A program made the position numbers and the translations under genes. Positions 35,925 to 48,288 of a stretch of 64,000 nt of DNA are shown piece after piece (position 1 is the first letter of the stretch; every line of letters starts with the position of its first letter). The DNA comes from Lycocorax pyrrhopterus obiensis. Lineage: Eukaryota > Chordata > Aves > Passeriformes > Paradisaeidae. The stretch lies in contig JACSVZ010000007.1 of the NCBI GenBank assembly GCA_014706295.1, positions 37,991,133-38,055,132 on the forward strand, read 5' to 3'. Below the pieces are notes generated by a model that saw only the letters and a program-made list of their open reading frames with translations, did no database searches and was not told the DNA's origin.

Positions 35925-38900
35925 TGTCTTAAATTCCTTGCCTTTTTTACTGGTCACATGTCCTTTCTCTTTGAGTTTCTTTCTCTCTAATTTTTCAGTT
36001 CAATTAAGTTCAAGCTTTTCATCTCTGTCTTTAAGGATCATTTCAATTCTTTGTCCCTGTGTGTATCTGCTCTCATGGCAGTGCTGCCTTTCCTCTTGTT
36101 GCTAGCTCAAGCTGAGAACGCTTCCTTGTCTCCTCACAGAAACACCTCTAGCATGAGAAATTCAGTTCAACAAGTAAGTGCCAAAAAGAGCTGGCACACA
36201 GCTGGGATACGGTGATTTACTGATGCCTTGGAAAATTGTTGCTGTCGTGGGTAATAGACTGGTGTTGTTTATAACAGTCAAACATGCCTGATAGGTTTTC
36301 CATAATAATTGGAAAGAGCATGATTAACCTTACCAGAGAAATTATGCTGTAGTAAGCAAAATATCCTGTCTCTGAGCTGACTTTAGCTAGATGTGACCAC
36401 CAGAGACAGCATTGTTCTTGAAGCAATCTGAAAAACCTCTTGAAAATTATCCTCAGTTCTTATTTGGTACCAACACATATAAAGTATGTTGACCATGAAA
36501 CCTGCAGCTATTTAGGCCTTCCAAGAAATGTGTGAGTTAACTTTTTTAACTGTCTGATATCAATCCTTTTGCTGTATTTCTCTTCTGTGCCTTGCCCCTC
36601 AGACCTGTGGCCAGCTATTCTTAGGACATAGGCATTCCTGCTTCAGTACCCTTATCCCAGATTTGTGCTCACTTGATGATAGAAAAAATGCCAACTGAAG
36701 CTTGTGCTTCAGCAGGATCAACATGGGTGCACTACATGGATGCAGTACAGTTCAATGCATTAGGGCAGAAGAGGGTGTCAGAGGTGAAATGCTACTGTTA
36801 AGGGAGTATTAATGTCATTTAGTTGAATGTAAGTGCCAAGACTCCCTGTGGGGTGAAGTTTTGGTTTTGGATCTTTTTGTGTGTGTGTGTGTCTTTGGTG
36901 GTGGGAGGAAGCCATTCAAACCACCTGCAGCATTAGTTCTTTTGGGAAGAATTGACAGAGTGAAGGCAGGCGTGAAAATAAACCTATGAGTGCTGCTAAA
37001 TTCTGATGACTCCCATTGTAATTAATTTAGCAGGGAACAGAGCCTTCTCTTGACTTCTATCTTTTTTATTTGGGATTCTATTTTCTAAAGGATGCTACTT
37101 CACACACACAGTTTATTTCTGCATGTCAAAAAAATTATGATTAAAATTCTGAATGCTCACAAATACAAAAATTTTCACTACATAAACATTCAACTGTGTT
37201 GGGTAAGATGTTATTTGTTTGGTGGGTGTTTTATAAAGAAGTTCTTTGCTTTCAGAAGAAATTTCAAAGACAGCCGGGAGCAAAATGTGACTGGGCAAAG
37301 GAAAGTTTTTCCCACAGCAATAACACAACAGTGAGAAAGTATGAGATAGGTTAGTGATTTCTCCTTTTTTTTTTTTTTTTTTTTTTCTTTTGTAAGTGAA
37401 GGGTATTAATGGCTTTCATGTAACAGTCTCATGACAGGAGCTGGGCAGCCTGTGGTGGTAGGGCAAAGCTGCAGGCAGTACAGAAGGATGCAGGACTTGC
37501 CAAGACTCTAACAGTGGCCTGGTAGTGTTGTGGCAGTATGAATTAACACACAACACAGCACTAGTGTCATAAAAGTAGGCTTTCAGATAGTTGGGGTTTT
37601 TTTTTGTTTGTTTTGGGTTTTTTGTGATAAACTAGGGATATCCTCAAGTTTCACCAAAAAGGGTAAATGAAAGGCCATGTAGATGAGAACACATAGCAAC
37701 CAGGACTGGAAATGCTGAAGAAAAAACTGGTAGCAAAGTAATGGGATATGAAAAACCTCAAGGAAAAATTGTATTTAAGCAGTATTCAGTGCTTATGTGA
37801 TCCAGTCTGAATTGTTTTAAGGTTATGAAATGATTTATGACACATTTCCTGAAAATCTCCTGTTTTCTGAGTAAATGGTACTTGTGTACAAGAAAAGTTT
37901 TTGTCAGCTATTGTATCACCAATGAGGACAGTGACTTTTAAATCAAAAGTTGATAGTTCCAACAAAGAAGATCTAGAATGAATAGTAAAAAGCAGCTGTT
38001 CTTTGCTCAGCAGGAGAAGGTGAAACCTCCATGTAGAGAAATACCTTTTCCCCGCGGACTTACATTCTCATTACTCTGTGTCATAAGGTGTTCAAAATCA
38101 AAGTTTGAAGACTGACCTTTGATTAGAAGCAGTCTTTTGTGAGCCTGCAGTGTGTGTTCCCTCTCCAGGCTGGTCAAAGCAGAGACCATGACTCAAACAT
38201 GCAGGTCCCACCCTACCAACCAGACACCTCCATGTTCTCAAGCCAGCCTTGGAGGTGATCAGATCTTAAACATCACAATGCTTAGATTCTTTGCTAAACA
38301 GCTTATCTTTTGGTTCTCTTACAGTAACAGGTTCTGTCCTGCAGGCAACTCATCTGAAGGATATATTTACCTTTGTGCCTGCTTCTGGAAAGCAACTTCC
38401 TTTTGGTTCTAGAATGTCATAAAAGCAAAGTGCTTCCAGGTGGCATCCAAACATAACTCCGAGTGCAGTGAGGGGTCTGAGTGGTCTGAAGATTCTCATC
38501 TGCCCAACCGTGTTTTAGCATGCATATTTCCAATTTTACCACAATGGAATATCTTCCAGCTGGTGTTCAAAAATATTTGCTTCACCTTTTATAGACCACA
38601 TTTTCTCTGTCAAACAATTGTGTTCGATTTTTCTCTTGTCACTGATGTTGGGTTATATATTCAGCAAATGGATGGAGAAAATAATGTACTATATTGCAAA
38701 AATTTTTTTTTGTCTTCCACATTTTTTTATCTCTATCTTTTTGGGACTTCTAGCAGCAAAAATTGTTTTATTTGATGTAGGGAATGTGCTACATTGTTTC
38801 TTTGAGGTTAGTTGCTTTGGGTTTTTTTAAACCGACATTTATTTCATGTTAAGCTCTTCATTCTATTTCTGGGCAGGATGCATTGGTTTGGGTGTTTACT

Positions 38901-41900
38901 GAATGAGATGCTAAATCATAGATCTGATTATAAATTTATTCTGAAAAAAATTTTAAATAACTGAAAAACTTATGAAGTTAAAAAATTGTCTCAGCTAAGC
39001 CATAAAAATAAGTAGTAACCATATTTTCTCCCAGCTATGTTATATTTGTGCTAATTTTGAGACCAAGACATCAAGGAGTTCAAAAGAGTGTGATACATTT
39101 AATTTCCTTTTGACTTGAACAGAAAGTACAGAAGCAATCTTTTGGTTCCTTTCGAAAACTTCTACAATACCACAAAACAGAGCTTTTGCTTTTACAGTCT
39201 GAGTGCTAAATAGTAACTGGGTACATTACCAGACTTGACAAGAGCTAATTATCATTAGCTTTCAGTTATTAGACAAGTTGTAACTTGCTACCATTGACAA
39301 AATGCCAATAATGTAGTCATATATCAGGCATCCTTTGTTTAGAGGAATGTCAATCAGAACCCACTCTGGAAATTACAAACTGGATGAGAGAGGCTGCTTT
39401 TGAATATAATTTGATAAAAAATATAACATAGTAATAAGTATTGATTACCTAATCTAATTTATATTCATTAAAGCCTTTAAAAAATATTTTATTAAAGGGT
39501 CAGATTGTTCTTTTGTGTAGAAATCCTTGATCGGAGTAAGAACCTTCCTAAAGAATCCTTCAGAAATTTTTTGCAGTGTGTACTAGGAGCCTTTCAAGTA
39601 ATTCCACACCCTTTTCTTCACCTTATCTACCCAAGCCTCGCTTCTTGTTGACAGAGATTTGTAGCACTCATTCTGCTTCTTAGATGACTGATACGTTCTC
39701 AAATTCCCTGGCAGCAAACCCTGTAGAAGGCCAGGCTGGCAGTGTGTTCTGGCTGTGCAGTACTACTGGTTCAATCAGTGCTTCTCTCGAGCTATTTAGG
39801 CAAAGAGGAAAAGTTGTGTGTGTACCGAGTGCATCCGCAGGAAATGCCCAAGGATGTGACTATCAACACAGATATGCTTAATTGGTTTTTAGGAAATATA
39901 GTGCTGGATGTTTGCATTCACAGTTCAGCCACATGAACTTCAGGCAAATGCAATTATCAGAAGGGAAATATATCTGGTATTTTCCCTGTTTCACAGTGAT
40001 CTGCTTTTTATTTATGTTTTTTTCTTGACTGCATAGTTTGGTTCACAATTTAGGAAACTTGATCTTTCAGTGGAGTTTGGCCACCAAAACATTTAAGTGG
40101 ATAATTTAGTAAATTTTGACCCCTTTTCTAATTGTCTTAATAATGCATTGACTAGAGAAAATTAGCTGTGTGATTATGGTTTAACAGGAATTAATATTTA
40201 AAATCAGGGAATTTAATTTTACTTTGTTTGATATACGGTACCATGACCTCTAGAGAGTCAGTCATTTTAAAAGGCCACAATTTTGCTTCTTGCTCAGAAA
40301 ACCCTTCCTGTAGAACAAAGTGTTTTGGACCACTACTCCCAGAGAGGACTCCTGCCACACCAGACACCAAAATGGTCACAGAACTGTAAAATAACCCTGG
40401 TCATCATCTTTAAATGCTGTGTCTGCATATTCAATGGCCTCTCACACATTTTTTCCCCTCATGTTTTGAAATTATGAAACTTTAAACCAGCATGTCAGTT
40501 ACTTCTGTTCTTTTTGGGGGTTGATGAAGGGAGTTGGTTTCTCTGTGTGTGAGACAACTATTTAATCTACATCTTTAATTACTTGAAGTGTTTTAATTTA
40601 TTTGCCCTTTGTTAGTGTTTATTTAAATAGCGCACAACCAGTGTGCTTCAGATACTTTGCATTTGCTTATGGCTTATAACTAAGACTACTTTGCATGTTA
40701 CCTGCAAATCAAGTATTCTTACCTCGGTGAAAGAGTGAAATTCATCCTGCATACTGATGGCTTTCCAAAGGCCTGCATATCTTTAAAATGCTGCTTAAGC
40801 CCTCAAATAAACTGTAAGTATGTTTTTTTTAGTAAAACACAGGCATAAACTGTGTACTACACCTCTCAACATGATTATTTTAACCTAGACATATACTGGC
40901 TTGATGCTATCCTTGTTGAAGCCGGAGGCTGAAATTTTTATTACTTTCTGTAGATCAGATTCAATCCATGAATGACTCTTGCCAGACACAGAATAATTAG
41001 AAATGTTTCTGAGCTCGACTTGCAGGTCACTGTTGATGTTGGTGTTATGTGCACAACTTCAGTGTAGTTCACTGAGCCTGCACTTAAGCTGGGTTTTAGA
41101 CTGATGTACCAGGGAAATCCATGTAAAAGTGTAGTTAGGGAAACAGTGCTGGCCAGAGGAAGGAGGTAGATCAGGTAATGAGAATCAGGAAAAGCTCTTT
41201 CTCTTTTGTTTTATTTGCTGCTGTGAGCAAAATAAATATTTTTCCCAATTAATTTTTATAGCTACTCGGACCCACCCATCAGAAGGGCTGGATGGAAAGA
41301 AAATTTACAAGTAGGCTTGGTTCCTTTCTAATTGAGTCTAGTTTGGTTTTGATGCTGCTCATTCACACTGATGTGAGAGCCAAGTAACCAAAACAGAGAT
41401 CCAAGTGTTAATCCTCTGCAGCTATAGCTAAAGCTTAGCTTCCAGGTGAATGGCCTGTATGTTTTTATCCAGGTAGGGAATGTTGAAGGTGTGGTCCCCT
41501 CTCATAAGGGTCAGGCAGAGCACGGTCACTGGATGCTACCCCGTTCTTAAAAGCGTGAAGTGAGATGTGTATTTGGTAGGAAATAAACTACGTAGTTTCT
41601 CTGAAAAGTTTTTCAAGCCCTTGATTTGTTCTCTTTCTCACTGTGTTTTCCAGTAGCAGGTCATGGGGCATAATTGGCTATTGCTTCCCTTGTGAGCTTC
41701 ACAGGCAGTTGTGCTGACAGCTCTCAAGTTGCCTCTGGGTCTGTCATAGAGTTAAGCTGCTGATGGGCTTTCTGTGTTGCTTACCAAGCTACTGTGGATT
41801 TAACCATGCCTCCTCCTGAGCTGTGATGCATGATTGAATTCCCTTATTTAAGTGAAGCACACCGAGATCTTGTGACTTCTGTACATCTATCGCATCAGTG

Positions 41901-41940
41901 ATACAAGAGGAAAGATACTCCTATATTTAGTGCCATTAAG
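35925..41940. other. No recognised gene
   Basis: AT-rich sequence without coding signature. Simple repeats: (GT)7 at 36879-36892 and T22 at 37365-37386. A 111-codon + strand frame at 38440-38775 is Phe/Leu/Ile-rich translation of T-rich DNA and is treated as chance. Confidence 0.5.
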
Positions 41941-42010
41941 AGCTGGGCTTGATGATCCTTGTGGGTCCTTTCCAACTCAGATTATTCTGTGATTCTGTAA
42001 TTCTGTGATC
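41941..42010 (+). mobile_element. CR1 3'-end fragment
   Basis: GATGATCCTTGTGGGTCCTT, then TCCAACTCAG and ATTCTGTGATTCTGTAATTCTGTG, is the conserved 3' terminus of avian CR1 with its short tandem tail. Only the last 70 bases or so are recognisable, a typical severely 5'-truncated insertion. Confidence 0.9.
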
Positions 42011-45000
42011 ACTTTACTTACAGCATTTTGTAACAGTAGGGATTTAACAGAAAGAAGTGGTTGGAATTAATAGTGAGCAGGTAAATGGCAAGCCTAACTC
42101 TTGAATTTTTTACATTACTAGTATGAATAGTAAAACACCAGAACTTAATTTTAAGATGTCTTAAAAGCAAGGTACTAAAATGTTGATTACTGTGAAGACA
42201 AGGGAAAAAAATAAAGAAGAAAATAAATACTGCTGTTGAATTTCATTGTGCGGAGAGAACATCAAATTAAATGGAAGGAAAAGAAGTTAAGTGATTTGTA
42301 AATGCAACCATTTTTCTGGCACTAAAAAAATTCTTAAGAGAATTTTGTTATGTGTAAGTCTGTATGAGTCTTGAAAAATCAGGGTTTTGAAGTAGCTATT
42401 AACATGTTTACAGTCCCATGTTGGTAGATTTTTTATTTATTTGTTTAAAACGGGTTTCCAACTGTATCAAATCTGCAACAAAGTAAATTACCAAATGTGA
42501 CCTCTGACTATTTTTTTCAGGAGAAGATACATTTAAAAAATGCTGTGACAAATCAATATACAACTGTATGCAAAATTACAAGTACAAATAGAATGTTGTT
42601 CTTGACTGGTTTGCTTATATTGAAACTGTATTATTTTATGTGAAGTATGTGTAATAGAGCATTAGATTTGGAAACTCTGTGTTGAATATTATTTTTGACA
42701 GCCTTTTTTAGGGTCACTAAAATTCCAATAATTCAGTACAGAATTGAAGTCGATTCCAGAGAAAAATTTAATATAGTCTGCTTGCCTGCCAGCTTCAACA
42801 TAGTTTCTGAGTATTGAAATGGTTTGACACATTGAAATATAAAGTGCATTTGTCATATCTATTGGTGAAGTATTTTGTGTGATCGCTTCTAAGAAAGCTC
42901 AAGTCAGAGTAATACTTAATGATAGTCTTCTATTTTTACCCTTTCTTTTTCTAAAAAGAACAAAAAATCATTAGGGCATATAAACTATTATTAGTAATAA
43001 AAATGCATGTTCTTATCTGGTAATGTCATGTTGATCCTTAACTCATTTCTGTTGTGTACTGTTTTTTTCAGTGGTTTTATGTAACACAGATGTTATTTTG
43101 CAGTGATGAACAAGTGTTCCATAAAGTGTTCCTCTTTTTCTGTCCTTGCACAAGCAGTTCTGCATGTTAATGCAAATACTTTATGGCTATCCTGAAGAGA
43201 GATTAATTTGTGACCACTGCAACAGAAGTTCACAAAAATTAATATTATTTTTCTTCTCTTTGTTAAAACGTTGGACTTATTGATCACCTGCTCAAACAAG
43301 AGCAAGGAGAATAAAAGACAATGGGAATGCATGCTATCCTATTACTTAAAAAAATGTCTTCATGCTAGCACAAGGCTTGATTTAACTTCTGTGGACTTTG
43401 GTTCAAGCTCATGGTTCACATGGAACTGAAGCAAGATGGTTAGGCTAAGGTGGGGATGTAAATGAGCAACTCTGGAGAGATGAGCACAAGTAGTAAGACA
43501 GCAGGAAGCCCACGTTAATGGCTTGTCCATCTTTTGCATGGAGGCTTTAGAAGGATAACACGAAGGTGTTTCCTAAGTGTAGGTGCCCAAATTCATGGTG
43601 CTTTTGCTGCCTGATGCTGACCAGGGACTTAGCGATGAGCTAGATTTACAAACTACCTAAAAAATGTATACGGGGTGTGTTCCCCTGCTAAAATCCATGT
43701 CGTCATCAGGCAAGCTCTGCTGCCTCTTTAAAGTGTCGCTGGGTTTTCCCAGGGAGGAGAATGGAGCAAAGCAGTTTTCTTTCTGGGATTTATACCTAGG
43801 GATATTCTTGTTTGCTAAATATAGTTTCTTAAAGTTTTTTTAGTCAATCTCCAAGAGGCAAAATTGACAAGGAAAACACTGTAAACATTGTGAGCTTTCA
43901 CACATACTCTGGTCCTTTGATGATTTGTTGGCATTATTTGCATTAGGTTTGTTTATTGCTTGCCAGGTGATTGTATTTTTTCTACTACTTTAGTGGTCTT
44001 CTGTCATTCCTGGTATAATATTCCAAATTAAAGCATTTCCAAGCATTGCTTCTCTATTAGCAATGTATTCTAGCAAAAATGGTTGTTTTGGTTTTTTTCC
44101 TGCATAAGAAGGCAAGTCTTTTGGACCTATAATATATTTGTTGTTTAGAAAGATACTATGTGAATGATCTGACTCAAATATTTTTCCTTATAATATTAAA
44201 ACAGGAATACTTTTTTTGGTAGAGTTTAAAAACTACACACACTTTAATAGTGCACCTCAGTACAATTGGACATACACAAAACTTTAAATGAATTTGAAGA
44301 TTCACATTGCTTGCCCACTTTGTGAGGAGGATTTAGATTAAAAAAATCACAATCAGAAATGCACTTACTTATTGTTAAACATCTCTGTTGCAATATATAA
44401 TCTGAAGCATATTGAAGAGTGAGCTATGTATTTTGGAGTGACTAGGACCATGACAGGGAAATTTCAAATGGAACTTGGTGGACCTTTTTGCTGTAGATTT
44501 GGAAATAAGTCCAGAAGGCTGAGCTTAATACAACATGTGGCAGGTGGCCTGCATTTACCTGGAGAATTCCTCTAGGGCAAGACAGCTCAGCAAACACATA
44601 AATCCTTTTTTCTCTGTTATCTAGTAGCACACTTAGTTGCCATGGGAATTATATTTATGCAGCAGATCCTCTGCAGTTCAGTTTTTGCCTAAAGTTTAAC
44701 TGTACAGCTGTTACCGTAAATACTACATGGCAATATTTTCAAAACACAGCACCTTTGAATAAAAAGAACATGTCTTCTATTATTGATTTTGTTATGTTAT
44801 GAAAATACCATTTTGATTACACTAGGATCATGTTTTCCCAAAAGCTTCATGAGTTGATTTAAACTGTACCTCCTGTACAGCTCTTCCTAATATTTATTTA
44901 TTTATTTATTTAGGAAAATAAAATGCTGGATTTACCTGAAGAGTATATTACAGCCAGTGAAATTTGGTAACTTACAGGGCAGAACTTCATGTGAATACAA

Positions 45001-47516
45001 AGTGCATATACAGTTTTCTGCTTACTTTCAGTGTGTTGGGTTTCATTATTAGCTCTATATAATAAAATATTAATGTAGATTTTACTTTAGATGTTTTTTG
45101 TTTATTCGTAGCTCTGCTTTGCTCACCAGAGACTTATGAAGAGTTTTAAGTTCATTGGCTCTGGTCTGATTATTAGAAACAATTTTGTTTTAATCTTGAT
45201 TTGTGCAACAACATATAAATCACTTAAGTTTTTGTGCAAAACCAGCATGGGTTTATGAAAAATAGAATTTGTGCTTTTTTAGGAATGAATGGATTATCTA
45301 ACAGTCTGTGTTCTGATACATTCTCTGTAATCTGTAGATTGCAGAGTATATTAACTAGTGGAATTAAACAAACAAAGTTCTAGTGCTGAAATTCAGCAGT
45401 ATCTTGATACTGATTTGAAATTTTCTGCTTTATGTAAGTGGAATATTTACTCTTTCCAAAAAACTGTGGACAAAGTATTCTGCAGTATTGCTTTACATAA
45501 ATAGAACTGTGATTAAAACGCAAAATTAAGGCTTCAATACAAAGTTTTTAATGTTAGATTTTAAGAGAGGTTTTTTTGGCACACATCATACCAGTTTAAT
45601 GTCAAACCATGTTCCTGCAGTAATAGTTATTAAGCAAGATTCCTGGTATGTGCACACAACTTCCAGGTATTTGCTCTTTCAGTAGAAACTGTCTGAATAT
45701 TCAGAAAATAAATTTCAGGAAGAGTAATAGAATAAATTAAATGCGTTAAACAGCAGCAGTTTTGAGATCATGAGTTTGCTGTTCCAGTGATGTTTTGTGT
45801 TTCTTGAGCTTGTTTGCTGTTAATCCTGATGCTGGAGAAAAAAATACCTCTACCTGCCCAAATTTCTCTTGAAACTTATTCTGTGTTAAGCTAGGCTGAC
45901 TGGCAAACACCGGTAAGGTAACAGAACACTTCTGTTCCCTCTTCACTAGTAGTCATTTAAAAGTAGATGAGAAGAAAAAAATGCGTATATTTGCTAGCAG
46001 CATTGCTCATTGCCTGTGAGAAAAGGAGTTTATTGTCTGACTGACTGATGGATGCTGTGTGGACAAAGCCTGGTCAGGAAATGTTCCTGGCCAGGATTTA
46101 AGACCAGCTCAGTTTTTATTTCCCCACAATACTGTTGATTGCTGGAGATCTGGTGTGGAGGAGTAGGTCCACAGTCCTAGAAGACTGGAGCTGCATCTTA
46201 TATATTGTTCTCTTAGTGTTTTACTGGACTTAATGTATTTAAGAACATTTTGCCTGTTTAAGAGCTCACTAAGTCAATATGCAAACACATACAGCCACAC
46301 GATCTATAGCAGATAGGAATCTTACTTCCTGCTGTGACAACTGAGATCATACGGAGTATGAGGACAGACTTTTCTTGATTTGATACTGACAGAGAAGTCA
46401 TCTGTGACCTTGCTCACATCTGAGGTGTTTCTTGACTCTGTCTATGTAAGAATAAGCCTGAATGTTACTCAGGAGCAACATTTGTAGTGGACCCAAAAAT
46501 GAAATATAGTAAGCATCTAAACTTAAAAGATTCACACACAAGTAGTATGTTGGTTGGTCTTGTCTTCTCATGGCATTAAGACTTCTCTAAAAAGGCCCTT
46601 TCCACTTTTTCTGATGAGGGAGGTTGACAAAATTTTCTGACTTCAGGGAAAACTCATTTATGTGACATAACTTATTCAAAGAAGATTGAAAGATTAGTTG
46701 ATTCATACTGCAAGACTACCTTCATAGGGCAAAAATCTGGGGTGCTGCTGTTGCTATGAAAGAACAGACAATGATAACAGGAGCTCCTGTCTGGTAGCTG
46801 AAACCTGATGTGTTCAACAGAGAAATGTAGCACTTCTGGGGAATTACTCTGAGAAAATGGTGGGCTTGACATCTGTAGATGTCTTCAGATTTAGATTAGC
46901 TAATTTTCTATAGGATACACGTTAACCAGCAGAGTCAGTAGTTTCAAGAGAGAAGTTCAGAAGCTATCAGCTGAAACTCAATGACTGATTATGTAAGAGG
47001 CCAAAAGTAGATAATATAACATGTCTTTCTTGTTCTAAATTTCATTATCAATGACCTTCTAAGGGATAAACTATATTGTTTTTTCTTGCATGGTTGTAGT
47101 TTCTATTAAATGTGATCTGAACACAGAAGAGGGGAAACTCCTTCCTTTACATTCTGCAGAGGGAGCCTACTGAATTTCCAGTAATTCCCATACTGAATTC
47201 TCTGAATTCCCATCTCTGATAAGTGTTTCCATGAAATTCCCAGATCAAAGCAAGAGGTGTATGTGTTGCTTTCTTTACATGAAAAAGGACAGGTTTTTTC
47301 ATAAATAACGTGGAATTTTTTATCTGATAATTTTGATAAAATTTGATAAATTTTGGAAATTTCTTTGACAGAATCCACAGTTTTAACTGGACATTCAGGA
47401 ATTAGATGTCATTAGATGTCTAATTAGACTGCTCAAAGTCCAGAAATACTTAGATGAATAATAATGGAATACTGTTATTGCCAGACAACTTAGTGCTTCC
47501 TATCTAGAGTTTTTTA
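42011..47516. other. No recognised gene
   Basis: No coding signature. A (TTTA)5 microsatellite is at 44891-44912. The 44640-44760 segment has balanced composition and could be a conserved element, without direct support. Confidence 0.5.
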
Positions 47517-47601
47517 ATCATAGAATTAGAAAATAATTGGGGTTGAAAGGGACGCTTAAAGGTCAAAAAGATCCTGCAATGAGCAGGAACATCTACATTT
47601 A
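47517..47601 (-). mobile_element. CR1 3'-end fragment, antisense
   Basis: ATCATAGAATTAGAAAATAA, then GGGGTTGAAAGGGACGCTTA and GAGCAGGAACATCT, is the reverse complement of the CR1 3' end (tail octamers, then the conserved GGTCCCTTCCAACC region). Its tail points left, away from the + strand CR1 fragment about 130 bp to the right. Confidence 0.8.
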
Positions 47602-47734
47602 GTTTTTTATTTTAGTGGTATGTGTTGTTTTTAGAAGAGATGGTGAGACAAAAAGTGAAAAATAATTGAAATATCTATATCCAGTACTGGACTGGAGCCT
47701 GCATGAAAGATGAAGTACTAGTTGCATAAGCGTA

Positions 47735-48020
47735 TAGTGACAGGACAAGGGAGCATGGCTTTAAACTGAAAGATGGTAGGTTAGGATTAGATTTTAATAA
47801 AAAATTTTTTACTGTGGGGACAGTGAGGCATGGGAACAGATTGCCCAGAGAAGTTGTGGCTGCCCCATCTCTGGAAGTGTTCAAAACCAGGTTTCATGGA
47901 GCTCTGAGCAGCCTGTTGTAGTGGAAGGTGTCCCTGCCCATGGTGGGGGGTTGGAACTAGATGATCTTTAAGGTCCCTTTGAACCCCAGCGACCTTATGA
48001 TGAATTGTATGGTTCTATAT
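47735..48020 (+). mobile_element. CR1 3'-end fragment, + strand
   Basis: Carries the end of ORF2 and the 3' UTR: AGTGACAGGACAAGGGAGCA, TTTACTGTGGGGACAGTGAG, CAGATTGCCCAGAGAAGTTG, GCCCCATCTCTGGAAGTGTT, GAGCAGCCTGTTGTAGTGGA, GGTGTCCCTGCCCATGG, then GGTTGGAACTAGATGATCTT and a decayed tail. The similarity to CR1 is clear over the whole stretch. It ends about 130 bp upstream of the candidate terminal exon. Confidence 0.88.
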
Positions 48021-48150
48021 GAAGATATTTATGCTTCACCTCACTCATGTCTTAAAACTTGCTTTCCTTGTAGCATGTAGCTTCATATCTAAAGGGATTT
48101 CAAACGATGTTTACTCTTTATGGAATGCCACATCTTTTTTTCCTCTTCAG

Positions 48151-48288
48151 GTATATGTAGATGGACTGCAGATATGTTATGCTAGATTAGTCAGAGAGAA
48201 TATAAAACCAGCAAAATTAGGATCAGTTTCCCCAGAGCAACAGAAGGTTTCACACCATTCTGCTCCAGCAGACCCAAAGAATCAGTGA
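48151..48288 (+). CDS. Candidate terminal coding exon, unidentified protein
   Basis: A strong acceptor (CTTTTTTTCCTCTTCAG) precedes a phase-0 open frame of 45 codons that begins VYVDGLQICYARLVRENIK, continues PAKLGSVSPEQQKVSHHSAP and ends ADPKNQ with TGA at 48286. The other two frames contain stops within the first 40 bases, so only phase 0 is possible. The balanced amino-acid composition (Gln, Arg, Asp, Cys, His) differs from chance frames in this AT-rich region. The phase matches the donor at 27930 and the alternative donor at 2467. I do not recognise the protein. No clear AATAAA signal follows within several hundred bases. A chance open frame remains possible. Confidence 0.33.
   Translation, partial: VYVDGLQICYARLVRENIKPAKLGSVSPEQQKVSHHSAPADPKNQ

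Noticed and set aside
48019..48150. In-frame ATG upstream extension of the 48,151 candidate exon
   Set aside because: The extension runs through the CR1 end and the polypyrimidine tract of the acceptor; it reads as intron, not as coding start.
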